Shown: positions 1 through 7,771, numbered from the stretch's first letter. The stretch: 8,897 nt of DNA from Acidobacteriota bacterium (GCA_003224135.1 QHYO01000465.1:1-8897), one strand, 5' to 3'. Notes: generated by a model not told the origin, from the letters alone. Numbers and translations: made by a program.

Positions 1-524
1 AGCGGGTGAGCTACCACTTGATGCTGCACCGGCAAATCCAGTTTGTGCGCGACGAGCAGCACATGAATCGCTTCGGAGGCAGTCTCGATCACTCCGCCCG
101 CCTCCGGCAGCGTTCCATCATAGAAGGGAAGTTGCAGGCGAATTGCATCGTTCAACTCCGAATCTCCAAACCACGGAAAGTTATCGTAGTAAGCAGGAAC
201 GCGAGGCGACTCTGTGAGGTGAAAATTCAGCGTTAGTCCCTCAGTGCGCGTACGAAAATCGTACTTCACCGTGGCGAACAATCCGGTAGCAACCAGTTTG
301 TCCGCGGCCCTCTGCAAATCCTCACGTCCAACCTGCGCCCCAACCTGCAATCCCGTCAGCGCCGCAATCTGCGCCTCCGTCAGCTTCTTCTGCCCGTCGC
401 TCCGCACTTCCCGCAGCGCCGCCGTCCCGTTCCCCTCCGTCTGCGCTTGGCTTAAAGAGCCCGACAGATTTAGCAGAATGAATGGCAAGACAAAAAGGAC
501 CCGCGTCATCAACCGGTTGCGCAT
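1..524 (-). CDS. POTRA-domain outer-membrane protein (BamA/TamA-like), N-terminal part
   Basis: The first 174 codons of a gene that continues beyond the left edge. The chosen ATG gives a basic start (MRNRLMTR), a hydrophobic stretch (VLFVLPFILLNLSG) and a plausible signal-peptidase site around SLSQA-Q, so the product is probably exported. Residues about 37-105 read like a POTRA repeat: a start with LTEAQIAALTGLQVG, then REDLQRAADKLVATGLF, then a beta strand ending in LNFHLTE. A second repeat seems to begin with the PRVPAYYDNFPWFGD stretch. POTRA repeats are the periplasmic docking modules of BamA/TamA-type beta-barrel proteins; the barrel itself lies outside the window, so the exact family is inferred. 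The gene starts 60 bases after the pnkp stop and may be read through from it. No good Shine-Dalgarno site is seen; a weak TAGAAT lies 6 bases before the ATG. A second in-frame ATG at 509-507 is a possible alternative start. Confidence 0.75.
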   Translation of the reverse strand, partial: MRNRLMTRVLFVLPFILLNLSGSLSQAQTEGNGTAALREVRSDGQKKLTEAQIAALTGLQVGAQVGREDLQRAADKLVATGLFATVKYDFRTRTEGLTLNFHLTESPRVPAYYDNFPWFGDSELNDAIRLQLPFYDGTLPEAGGVIETASEAIHVLLVAHKLDLPVQHQVVAHP

Positions 525-584
525 ATCTGCATTCTACCGAAAAGGTGTGTCATCTATTCAATCGACACTGCCATCGAACTGCAG

Positions 585-3143
585 TTAGAGCCGTGGATCA
601 ACCGGCTCACTCTCAAGCGCCAGAACTCCAAAGACACATTCATGAACCCGACGTAGCGGCTCTCTTCTCACAAATCGTTCCAAGGCTTCAACCCCAAGCG
701 CGAACTCCCGCAACGCGAGGGATCGTTTTGTAGAAACGGCTCGAGAGCGCAGACGCTCCAGGTTTCCGGACAACAAGTATTCCGGACCGTAAATGATTCT
801 CAGATACTCGCGCCCGCGGCACTTGACCGCCGGTTGAACAAGTCCACGTCGGCCCCGCGCAACGAACTCAAGCGGTTTAACGACCATTCCTTCTCCGCCA
901 TTGTCCGTTAACTCCTGCCACCACGTGGTGGCTGCATCCGTAATTGAAGTGTCGGTGATATCTACTTTCTTATACGGAGTTGCAAGAAGTAGCCCGTCGC
1001 TCGCCTTACAGATTCGAGCGAGCGTCTCCATGTGCCAGACATGGTCACGATTCACATGGACTTGTCCTTCGGTCGCCAGCAGATGAAACGGAGCGAGCTT
1101 CAAATCACTTACCGAGTTCACGGGCCAGCAGTATCGCCGGTACGAATCGACGTACAGATTGGCCGCTTCGAGCCGCCGCCTGAATCGTTCTGCCAGGGCC
1201 TTCGCCCCGTCTGTGCCAGAAGGGAGTTTCTCCGATGACCACGCGGCCCCGGCGAGTGATGCACGCGCTGCTGCACCCACTGATGCGTATTGCTGCCGAA
1301 GCAGCTCCTGTGCTTTGGCTGACCATGGCATTAGCTCGGCGTCGAGGCAAATCCAATCCGTCTGAAATGTTTCCCAGATTCCTGCCGTTTTCACCGTGTT
1401 CGCGACATGTTTCAGAAATTCTTTTTCAGTTTTTGGATCATTAAAAAACTGTCGGCCTGTTCGCGTGTAGCAGATTCCGATCCCTTCTTCCAGAACGCCA
1501 AAACGGGTTCGCGCCGTATCTTCGTTTTTGCAAACAATCACCACTGCGCGCGAGCCCATATGTTTTTCTTCGCACACCACGCTCGGAATACCTTCACGGC
1601 GGAAGTATGCAAAAGCTTCCGCAGGGTGCTCGAGAAACTCAGCGTGCAGCGACGTTTCCGTCGGCGACATCGTAGGTGGCAAATAAATCAGCCACTTCGG
1701 ATTCGCCGCGAAACGGCTCATCACCTCCAACGCCGCCAGGGCATTTTCTTCGCGAACCGTAACATTGTGGTGCAGCCGCGTGGTAACGATGCGTTTTCCG
1801 ATCACATCTTCGATCTCGAGCAAATCGTCGTAAACCTGTTGAGAACTGAGTGCGGGCGCGTCAGCTGCATCAGGTTTAAGCGGCTTCACGGGCCGCGAAT
1901 AGGCCGCATGCGCCGCCACGGAAATAAGTTCCTTTTCCGGGTAACGGAGAGCTGTCAGACTCCCGCCAAACACGCAGCCGGTGTCGATATTGATCGTGCG
2001 ATTGAGCCAGTCCGGCTGTGGTACAGGAGTGTGACCGTAAACGACCATCGCTTTACCGCGATATTCAGCCGCCCAGTTGTAACGAACCGGCAAGCCAAAT
2101 TCGTCGGTCTCGCCCGTTGTTTCGCCATACAGCGCAAAGTCGCGCACCTTGCCCGATCCACGGCCCTGCATTTCTTCTTTCATCCCCGCATGCGCAACGA
2201 CTAGTCTTCCGTCATCCAGGACGTAGTGGCTCACCAAATCGTCCATGAATTGTGAAACTTCTTCCCGAAATTCCGGCGATTCCTTTTCGAGCTGTTCGAG
2301 AGAATTTGCGAGCCCGTGTGTAATCTGGACGTCGCGTCCGCGTAGTTTCCGCATCAACTTCACATCATGATTGCCGGGCACGCATAGCGCTGTCCCGGCT
2401 TTCACCATGCGCATCGCGAGACGAAGCGTCTCAGAAATCTTTGGACCGCGGTCGACTAAATCTCCAAGAAAAATTGCCTTCCTGCCTGCGGGCGGCGAAA
2501 CCACGTATCCGTTGGCTCCTGTCTCGGCGGAATATCCCAGTCGAATGAGCAGTTCTGCCAATTCATCGAAACAACCGTGGACATCACCGATGATGTCGAA
2601 GGGGCCGTGCTCATGCTTCAAATTATTCCACAGCGGTTCTCGCACAATCTCGGCAGCGTCTACTTCCTCTGGGCTCCGCAATATGTGGACCTTGCGGAAT
2701 CCTTCCCGTTCCAACCCGCGCAGGGAACGCCGCAATTGCTGGGAATGCTGCCGCACAATGTGCGGGCCAAAATTGCGGTCTGATCGTTCGCGATTGCGGT
2801 CTTGGCAAAGCCGCTCAGGCATATCGAAAACAATTGCAACAGGCAGGCAGTGATACTGTCGCGCCAACGCGATGATTGGCTTGCGCGCTTCGACTTGCAC
2901 GTTCGTGGCATCGATGACGACCAGCTTCCCGGCAGCGAGTCTCTTTGACGCGATGAAATGCAGCACGTCAAACGCATCATTCGTAGCCGCCTGGCTGTTC
3001 TCATCGTCCGAAACCAGCCCGCGACAGAAATCCGACGAAAGGATTTCGGTCGTTCGGAACTGTTTTCGGGCGAACGTGGATTTTCCTGAGCCAGACGGCC
3101 CGATTAGCACGATCACAGCGAGTTCTGGAATAGGCAATTTCAT
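585..3143 (-). CDS. pnkp: Polynucleotide kinase-phosphatase-ligase Pnkp (bacterial RNA repair)
   Basis: An 852-residue RNA end-healing and sealing enzyme, close to the roughly 870 residues of Clostridium thermocellum Pnkp. Residues 1-170 are the 5'-OH kinase: P-loop GPSGSGKST (15-23) with K21/S22, then D38, R41 and R116, at the same numbers as the studied enzyme. Residues about 180-395 are the metallophosphatase that removes 2',3' phosphates: GDVHG (D187, H189), GDLVDRG (D228, R232), GNHD (N258, H259), H318, GHTP (H371) and D387. Residues about 430-852 are the ligase/adenylyltransferase: EEKHMGSR with predicted AMP-accepting K527, LDAE (601), GGEGMVVKP (E751) and motif V VKCRG (K774). The reading frame is open 37 codons further upstream, but this ATG is chosen because it gives the family's MKLPIPEL start and overlaps the hen1 stop as ATGA, which implies translational coupling. 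There is no separate Shine-Dalgarno site. Every key residue checked is present, so the enzyme is predicted active. Confidence 0.97.
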   Translation of the reverse strand: MKLPIPELAVIVLIGPSGSGKSTFARKQFRTTEILSSDFCRGLVSDDENSQAATNDAFDVLHFIASKRLAAGKLVVIDATNVQVEARKPIIALARQYHCLPVAIVFDMPERLCQDRNRERSDRNFGPHIVRQHSQQLRRSLRGLEREGFRKVHILRSPEEVDAAEIVREPLWNNLKHEHGPFDIIGDVHGCFDELAELLIRLGYSAETGANGYVVSPPAGRKAIFLGDLVDRGPKISETLRLAMRMVKAGTALCVPGNHDVKLMRKLRGRDVQITHGLANSLEQLEKESPEFREEVSQFMDDLVSHYVLDDGRLVVAHAGMKEEMQGRGSGKVRDFALYGETTGETDEFGLPVRYNWAAEYRGKAMVVYGHTPVPQPDWLNRTINIDTGCVFGGSLTALRYPEKELISVAAHAAYSRPVKPLKPDAADAPALSSQQVYDDLLEIEDVIGKRIVTTRLHHNVTVREENALAALEVMSRFAANPKWLIYLPPTMSPTETSLHAEFLEHPAEAFAYFRREGIPSVVCEEKHMGSRAVVIVCKNEDTARTRFGVLEEGIGICYTRTGRQFFNDPKTEKEFLKHVANTVKTAGIWETFQTDWICLDAELMPWSAKAQELLRQQYASVGAAARASLAGAAWSSEKLPSGTDGAKALAERFRRRLEAANLYVDSYRRYCWPVNSVSDLKLAPFHLLATEGQVHVNRDHVWHMETLARICKASDGLLLATPYKKVDITDTSITDAATTWWQELTDNGGEGMVVKPLEFVARGRRGLVQPAVKCRGREYLRIIYGPEYLLSGNLERLRSRAVSTKRSLALREFALGVEALERFVRREPLRRVHECVFGVLALESEPVDPRL

Positions 3144-4543
3144 GCTCGCGTGAAAATCGCCATTTGCGTTGGGCTTCCAAGAGCCGCGTCTTCCGGCCCA
3201 ATTGGCAGAAAACGGGCCGCGTACCCGAAACGAGCGCAAATGGAGGCTGCCCACGCTTGAAATTCAGAGCGCGTCCACTCAAATCGATGATCCCTGTGCC
3301 GCATGCTGCCGGCAGCGAGTGTCTCGAATTTGACGTTATACTCAACATTTGGGGTCGTGGTGACAACCGTTTGCGGCCGCGCGAATTCAAATAGCACTCG
3401 CTCGAATGCCGCGAGGCGCGGCGGGTCTTGGTGCTCAATCACTTCCACCACTGTTGCCGCGTCGTACCCAGCGAGCCGCTTGTCTCGATAAGTCAGCGAT
3501 CCGTGGATCAGGCTGATGCGATCCTTCTGCATGGTCGGCAGGTCGTCCATCCGCAGTTTTCGCGCGGCAATTTCGAGGCTGCGATGCGAGACATCCATTC
3601 CAACGATCTCGGCGAATTGTCTGTCCTTCAACAGCTCACGGAGGAGACGGCCCTCGCCGCATCCGAGGTCGAGAACGCGTTTTGCGCCGACACCGCGTAG
3701 CGCGGCGACCACCGCACCGATACGTTGGTCGGCCAGACTAATGGTCCTTTCAATTTGCTCTTCCTCGCGTGTGCGAGCTTCAGCTAACTCGTCCGCCGCG
3801 GGTTCTTCTTCTCCGAGCAGCTGCTCCAGAGCGTCATTGACCAAATGTTTCTGGTGTCGCAAGTATCGTCGCGCGATCAGTTCGCGCTCCGGATGTCCCT
3901 GCAGCCAGTCCTCGCCGTGGCGCAAAAGCTTTTCAACTTCGTCGTCTCCGACCCAATAGTGTTTGTCGTCGTCCAGAACCGGTAAAAGAACGTACAGATG
4001 TGTGAGCAGATCTTTTAAGCGAACTCTTGCCTTCAGCGTGACTGCGAAATATCTGCTCGCACCCCATTCTGGAAACTTTTCGTCAAGCGGTAGCTGTGCG
4101 GCGGACAGTTCGTAGCCCAACGGCTCGAACAGTTTGCGCAGTAATCCTTCGCCGCCGCGACAGGGCACTACTGCTATGTGCGCCTCGAGAGGAAGTGGCG
4201 AGTCGGCCAATGCCTGCCGCTCTTTGCTTTTGCCTGACATGGCCGTGTTGAAGGTGCGCGCAATCGCCACACTCAAGAACGATGACGCGGTATATGGCCG
4301 GTCATTCACATACTGTTCAAGCGAGCGTCCTTCACCGCTGGGACCACGGCGATTCCGTACCAGTCCGATCGGATCAATCTCCATGGCGAGCGCCGCGGTA
4401 CAACGGTTGGCTGTCGCTTCCGGATAAAAGACATGAGCTCTGCCGAAAGCCAGCTCCACTGTGTGAATGCGGGACGGACTCTTGTGCAACAGGTAGCCGA
4501 GGTCAGTGCCTGGATGTCCTGAATAAGTGATCGTCAGTAGCAT
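3140..4543 (-). CDS. hen1: 3'-terminal RNA 2'-O-methyltransferase Hen1, bacterial RNA-repair type
   Basis: A 467-residue protein of the bacterial Hen1 family, full length for the group. The N-terminal half (about 1-245) matches the bacteria-specific part known to bind the Pnkp ligase domain and make it competent for ligation. It is followed by a charged, probably helical linker (about 245-270). The C-terminal methyltransferase has the SAM-binding VLDLGCGEG (290-298), the acidic GMDVS (315-319) and the metal-binding signature VEVIEH (E367, E370, H371) with H419 in RHRDHRFEW. These are the Mn-binding residues of the Hen1 methyltransferase, which methylates the 2'-OH of the 3'-terminal nucleotide. 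In the known system this marks the break before sealing, so that the ribotoxin cannot cut there again. The gene starts 15 bases after the glmS stop, with only a weak GCGGAA before the ATG, and overlaps pnkp by 4 bases. It therefore probably shares the glmS transcript. Confidence 0.96.
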   Translation of the reverse strand: MLLTITYSGHPGTDLGYLLHKSPSRIHTVELAFGRAHVFYPEATANRCTAALAMEIDPIGLVRNRRGPSGEGRSLEQYVNDRPYTASSFLSVAIARTFNTAMSGKSKERQALADSPLPLEAHIAVVPCRGGEGLLRKLFEPLGYELSAAQLPLDEKFPEWGASRYFAVTLKARVRLKDLLTHLYVLLPVLDDDKHYWVGDDEVEKLLRHGEDWLQGHPERELIARRYLRHQKHLVNDALEQLLGEEEPAADELAEARTREEEQIERTISLADQRIGAVVAALRGVGAKRVLDLGCGEGRLLRELLKDRQFAEIVGMDVSHRSLEIAARKLRMDDLPTMQKDRISLIHGSLTYRDKRLAGYDAATVVEVIEHQDPPRLAAFERVLFEFARPQTVVTTTPNVEYNVKFETLAAGSMRHRDHRFEWTRSEFQAWAASICARFGYAARFLPIGPEDAALGSPTQMAIFTRA

Positions 4544-4558
4544 TTCCGCAGTGACCCG

Positions 4559-6371
4559 TTACTCTACAGTAACAGATTTTGCGAGGTTACGGGGTTGATC
4601 GACGTCGCAGCCGCGGCGGACGGCGATGTGGTAAGCGAGCAGCTGTAGCGGAATGATTTCGAGGAGGGGAACCAGCAGTTCGGGAGCAGGCGGTAATTCG
4701 ATCAGGTGGTCGGAGGCTTCGCGAGCGAGGTGATCGTTTTGCGTGACGATGGAAATGACGATACCGTCTCGGGCTTTCACTTCCTTGATGTTGGACACGC
4801 TTTTTTCGTAGAGAGTGACGGACGCGGGATCGGAATCATCTCGCGTGGCCAGGACAACGACAGGCAGATTCTCGTCGATGAGGGCGTTGGGGCCGTGCTT
4901 CATTTCACCTGCCGGATAACCTTCCGCGTGGATATAGGAAATCTCTTTGAGCTTGAGGGCGCCTTCGAGAGCGATGGGATAGTGAATGCCGCGGCCGAGA
5001 TAGAGAAAATCGGAGCAGCGGAAAAATTGTCGCGCGAGATGTTCGTAGAATCCGGTTTGATCGGCTTGAAGAATGGTTTCGATTTTGTGAGGAATCTTGG
5101 TGAATTCCTGGAGAAGATGTTTGGCAGCGTCGCCGGAGAGGGCACCGCGAACTTCTCCAAGATATGCAGCAAGTAAGACAAGCGCAGTAAGTTGTGAAGT
5201 AAAAGCTTTCGTCGAGGCGACACCAATTTCCGGGCCCGCATGCGTCAAGATCGAGCCGGCGGCTTCGCGGGTGATCATGGAGCCAAGAACGTTACAGATC
5301 GCGAGAGTTGGCGAGGCTTTCTGTTTTGCTTCGCGTTGCGCCGCGATTGTGTCGGCCGTTTCTCCTGATTGGCTGATGCAGACCGTTAAAGTTTTCGAGT
5401 CGAGGATCGGATCGCGGTAGCGGAATTCGCTGCCGTAATCCACTTCGACGGGAGGCGACGATACGAACGTTTTTGAATTCGCGGAATTGTTGCTCGCTGA
5501 TTCCCATATCGCCGAGATAGATTTTTCCGGTGTCCTGCGAAATGCGTCCGAGAAAAGTGTCGCGGACGGCACGGGGCTGCTCGAAAATCTCCTTCTGCAT
5601 GTAGTGCTTGTAGCCGCCCTTTTCCGCCATGATGGGATCCCACGCGACGTGATGCGGTTTGCGCTCGACGGGCTTGCCGTCGTGGTCCATGACGCGAACG
5701 CCTTTTTCGGTGAGGACTGCGATATCGCCATCAACGAGGAAAAACATCTTGCGCGTGTGCTCAAGAAGCGCGGGAATATCGCTGGCGACAAAATACTCTC
5801 CGTCTCCGAGACCGATAACCGCGGGCGGACCACAACGGGCAGCGACGATTTTATTTGGATCGCTGGTGGAAAGAAAAACGAGCGCGTAGATTCCGCGAAC
5901 CTGCTTGAGCGATGTGCGAACGGCTTCTTCGAGAGGAACCTTTCCTTCGGGGCCTTGCATATTCTTCTCGACAAGGTGCGCGACGATTTCGGTATCGGTC
6001 TCGGTAACGAATTTGTGGTCTTCGCGCTGGAGCTGTTCCTTAAGCTCAAGATAGTTTTCGATGATGCCGTTGTGCACGACGACGATTTGTCCGGCGCAGT
6101 CGCGATGAGGATGCGCGTTTTCTTCGGTGGGACGGCCGTGCGTAGCCCAGCGAGTGTGTACAATGCCGTAAGTTCCTTCGATGGGTGATTTCTGAATGGC
6201 CTCCTCGAGATTGCGAAGTTTGCCGGAGGCGCGGCGGATTTCGAGTTTGCCCGCAGAATCGACGACGGCAATACCGGCAGAGTCGTAGCCGCGATATTCG
6301 AGTTTGCGTAGCCCTTCGATGATGACAGGAACAACTTTTTTGGGGCCGATGTAGCCCACGATTCCGCACAT
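4559..6371 (-). pseudogene. glmS: Glutamine--fructose-6-phosphate aminotransferase, interrupted by an internal deletion and frameshift
   Basis: GlmS makes glucosamine-6-phosphate from fructose-6-phosphate and glutamine, the first step toward peptidoglycan and LPS amino sugars. Codons 1-306 (6371-5454) encode an intact glutaminase domain: nucleophile Cys2 in [26 protein letters not shown] and HNGIIENY. They end at FKNVRIVA. Codons from 5452 to the stop, in another frame, encode [23 protein letters not shown], the second SIS domain with GEMKHGP, and the C-terminal [11 protein letters not shown] lid. Between them the segment that starts with CGTS and normally spans about 21 residues is absent. 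If E. coli spacing holds, about 62 bases are missing. As written, translation ends out of frame at 5292. CGTS contacts the sugar phosphate, so the isomerase would fail even with frameshifting. The start has a good AGGAG (6385-6381). This is either a true lesion with another glmS elsewhere, or an assembly error in an intact gene; the flanking sequence shows no other decay. Confidence 0.93.
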
Positions 6372-6380
6372 GCGACAAGT

Positions 6381-6385
6381 CTCCT
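6381..6385 (-). promoter_or_regulatory. Shine-Dalgarno site of glmS
   Basis: On the minus strand AGGAG lies 9 bases before the ATG that gives Cys2, the residue that must become the N-terminal nucleophile of GlmS. It therefore fixes the start. It is the clearest ribosome binding site in the window. The 115-base gap between purS and glmS also holds a weak TTGCCA and TACGCT pair spaced 19 bases apart, too poor to call as a promoter. No terminator is seen in that gap, so read-through from purS is possible. Confidence 0.7.
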
Positions 6386-6486
6386 GAAACAGTGTTCTAG
6401 AAGCGTAGCATGCGAGACAAAAGGACTGGCAAATTCAAAAACCGGATGACGCGAATTCTGACAGTACGCTCTCTAGGAAAGCGCAG

Positions 6487-6729
6487 TCAGTCGACGATCT
6501 CGAAGCGGTATTCCTCGATGACCGGATTAGTGAGAACTTCCTTGGAAATTTTCTCGAGCTGCTTCTGGGCCTCGTCCCGGGACCAGCCGTCGAGATTGAG
6601 AACGAAGAATTTGCCCTGGCGAACGTCGGTTATGGCGCCATAGCCAAGACCGGAGAGGGCGTGATGGATTGTTTGACCCTGGGGATCGAGAACGGTGCGC
6701 TTTGGCATGACCCAAACATGAGCTTTCAT
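6487..6729 (-). CDS. purS: Phosphoribosylformylglycinamidine synthase subunit PurS
   Basis: An 80-residue protein, the usual size of PurS. PurS bridges PurL and the glutaminase PurQ in the three-part FGAM synthase, step four of purine synthesis, in the cytoplasm. Visible family features are a short first strand (KAHVWVMPK), the segment VLDPQGQTIHHALSGLGY that matches the PurS pattern of 'D-P-x-G-x-x-I' followed by 'L-x-x-L-G', then a second strand and helix and a C-terminal VIEEYRFEIVD. The frame is open for another 76 codons upstream, but that extension does not resemble PurS and would run through a promoter and an inverted repeat. The chosen ATG also sits where a leaderless transcript would begin, which explains the missing Shine-Dalgarno site. 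purQ and purL are not next to it here. Confidence 0.9.
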   Translation of the reverse strand: MKAHVWVMPKRTVLDPQGQTIHHALSGLGYGAITDVRQGKFFVLNLDGWSRDEAQKQLEKISKEVLTNPVIEEYRFEIVD

Positions 6730-6735
6730 AAGAAA

Positions 6736-6744
6736 AGTATAGCA
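6736..6744 (-). promoter_or_regulatory. Extended -10 promoter of purS, probably leaderless
   Basis: On the minus strand TGCTATACT fits the extended -10 pattern TGnTATAAT with five of six matches in the hexamer. There is no convincing -35 at 17 bases, which extended -10 promoters can do without. The hexamer ends 6 bases before the purS ATG, so transcription would begin at or within a base of the start codon. It could also feed glmS, hen1 and pnkp, because no terminator is seen between purS and glmS. Confidence 0.5.
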
Positions 6745-7011
6745 GGAGGCGCAAGGGGTGGATGAGGTTGGGAGTTGTGCGTAGCGCGAGCCGAATTGCA
6801 TGCGACGCACTGGCACTACGTACCCAGCACCCAACCATTTCGGAGATGAGCGACAGGGAACTGTGACTCGGAAAATGCAAACCCGTCGGACTTTACGGAA
6901 GGCGGCTGGGTGATCCACGCTGGTGCGCCCCTCTAAGCAGCTTGGCTTCTGTGGCAAAAGCTTCGCGCGCCGGAAGAACCTGGCAGAGAAGAGCGTCTGA
7001 AAGAGATTCCT
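6745..7011. other. Non-coding spacer between the GNAT gene and purS
   Basis: Together with the promoter and the hairpin at its two ends this is a 325-base gap (6730-7054). Besides the 71-base inverted repeat there is a small hairpin on the minus strand, GCTTTT-GCCAC-AGAAGC, near 6945-6961. A long-range complementary pair (GCAAACC near 6876 with GGTTTGC near 7036) also exists, but over this distance chance can produce it. No coding frame with protein-like content, tRNA or recognisable small RNA was found. Confidence 0.5.
6766..6836. repeat. Nested inverted repeat, 71 bases, upstream of purS
   Basis: The ends are a perfect 7-base inverted pair, GGTTGGG (6766-6772) and CCCAACC (6830-6836). Inside are GTGCGTAGC (6777-6785) and GCGACGCAC (6802-6810), complementary apart from one mismatch. 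Read on the minus strand, a further CTGG/CCAG pair could form between the outer and inner stems, giving a three-way shape. It sits upstream of the predicted purS start of transcription, so it is not a leader. It could be a dispersed palindromic element or a binding site. The T-arm and D-arm features of a tRNA are missing. Confidence 0.4.
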
Positions 7012-7036
7012 CGGAGCAACCCAGACGAGTTGCCCG
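7012..7036 (-). terminator. Hairpin after the GNAT gene, possible weak terminator
   Basis: On the minus strand CGGGCAAC, an 8-base loop and GTTGCTCCG form an 8-bp GC-rich stem with one bulged T. It begins 18 bases after the acetyltransferase stop codon, the usual place for a terminator. It is not followed by a T tract (the next bases are AGGAATCTC), so a standard intrinsic terminator is not supported. It could instead protect the 3' end of the transcript. Confidence 0.3.
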
Positions 7037-7054
7037 GTTTGCGATACGCCGTTG

Positions 7055-7744
7055 TTAGCTGTTGAGTGAGATGGGCCAGAGGGAGGCTGAGCTGGCTACG
7101 GCGAAGCCCATGCGGTCGTAGATGGCGGCAGCACGGGTATTGGCTTTGCTGACGTGGAGGAAGGATTTTAAGCCGGTGCTCGCATGATCATTGAGAAGGC
7201 GATTCATCAGCAGCCTTGCGTAGCCTTTGCCGGTGTGTGCCGGATGCGTGCAGACCGCGCTGATTTCGCTGAGGCCAGGCACGGCCAGGCGCTCGCCAGC
7301 CATGGCGACGAGCTCGCCGTTGATGCGGATGCCGTAGTAGGTACCCATCTCATTTGTGCGCGGGCGGAAGAAGCCTGGGAAAGCGAGATCTGTGAGCGCG
7401 ACCATCGCGGGAGCGTCTTCGGGCGTCAAGCGCAGGATCTGAACTTCGCTGGCCTTCCCTTCGGATGGCGGAGGCGATGGAAAAAGCATCTGGAAGCAGT
7501 GAAGAGGCGGGCCTACGTTGAGTTTGCGGGTGGGTTGTGGCTGCGGGCCAATGAGATAGACGCGCTCGCCTGGAGCGAGCAACTCTTCGAGTGGTGACGG
7601 AACGGAATGGGTGCTATCCGCGAGTGCGGCCAAGGGGACAACCTCTGCGGGGTAGCGAACGGCCGTACTTCCGATCACCGCAAAGCGCGCATGCATGGTG
7701 TGCAGAGCATTCCACACGAGATGGTCGAACGGTCCGTCAGTCAT
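7055..7744 (-). CDS. GNAT-family N-acetyltransferase (FR47-like)
   Basis: A 229-residue cytoplasmic protein with a C-terminal GNAT fold. Residues about 102-229 carry the domain: the segment LTPEDAPAMVALTDLAFPGF, a central strand GIRINGELVAMAGERL, then ISAVCTHPAHTGKGYARLLM, in which HTGKGYA (170-176) is the acetyl-CoA pyrophosphate loop. A late FLHVSKANTRAAAIYDRMGF follows, typical of GNAT motif B and resembling FR47-type members. Residues 1-100 are less conserved and may be a degenerate first half; they end in a proline-rich stretch (SPPPSEGK). The substrate cannot be told from the sequence. The ATG is preceded by GTGGAAAAGT, a weak ribosome site. The gene stands alone: a 138-base spacer separates it from the kinase remnant and a 325-base gap separates it from purS. 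Confidence 0.85.
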   Translation of the reverse strand: MTDGPFDHLVWNALHTMHARFAVIGSTAVRYPAEVVPLAALADSTHSVPSPLEELLAPGERVYLIGPQPQPTRKLNVGPPLHCFQMLFPSPPPSEGKASEVQILRLTPEDAPAMVALTDLAFPGFFRPRTNEMGTYYGIRINGELVAMAGERLAVPGLSEISAVCTHPAHTGKGYARLLMNRLLNDHASTGLKSFLHVSKANTRAAAIYDRMGFAVASSASLWPISLNS

Positions 7745-7771
7745 ACTTTTCCACGGAGATTTGTTTTACGG

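Noticed and set aside
1407..2204. A 265-codon open frame on the plus strand
   Set aside because: It lies wholly antisense to pnkp, whose phosphatase and ligase motifs are read in the other direction; its own translation shows no family features.
3144..3254. A 37-codon upstream extension of pnkp
   Set aside because: It overlaps the conserved end of hen1 and is absent from known Pnkp proteins; the ATGA overlap start gives the standard N-terminus.
5292..5456. Programmed frameshifting as the explanation for glmS
   Set aside because: No slippery heptamer or downstream structure is evident, and about 21 conserved residues are missing, which frameshifting cannot restore.
5487..6188. A 233-codon open frame on the plus strand
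   Set aside because: Antisense shadow of the glutaminase half of glmS; the real motifs ([16 protein letters not shown]) are on the minus strand.
6372..6486. A glmS ribozyme/riboswitch in the glmS leader
   Set aside because: The 115-base gap is too short for the known ribozyme, no pseudoknot-like core is seen, and the element is typical of Firmicutes.
6766..6836. A tRNA gene, suggested by the 7-bp terminal stem and 71-base length
   Set aside because: No T-arm (TTCRANY-like) or D-arm pattern and no anticodon stem in the right place on either strand.
6730..6957. A 76-codon upstream extension of purS
   Set aside because: It would make PurS twice its normal size and runs through the extended -10 promoter and the inverted repeat.
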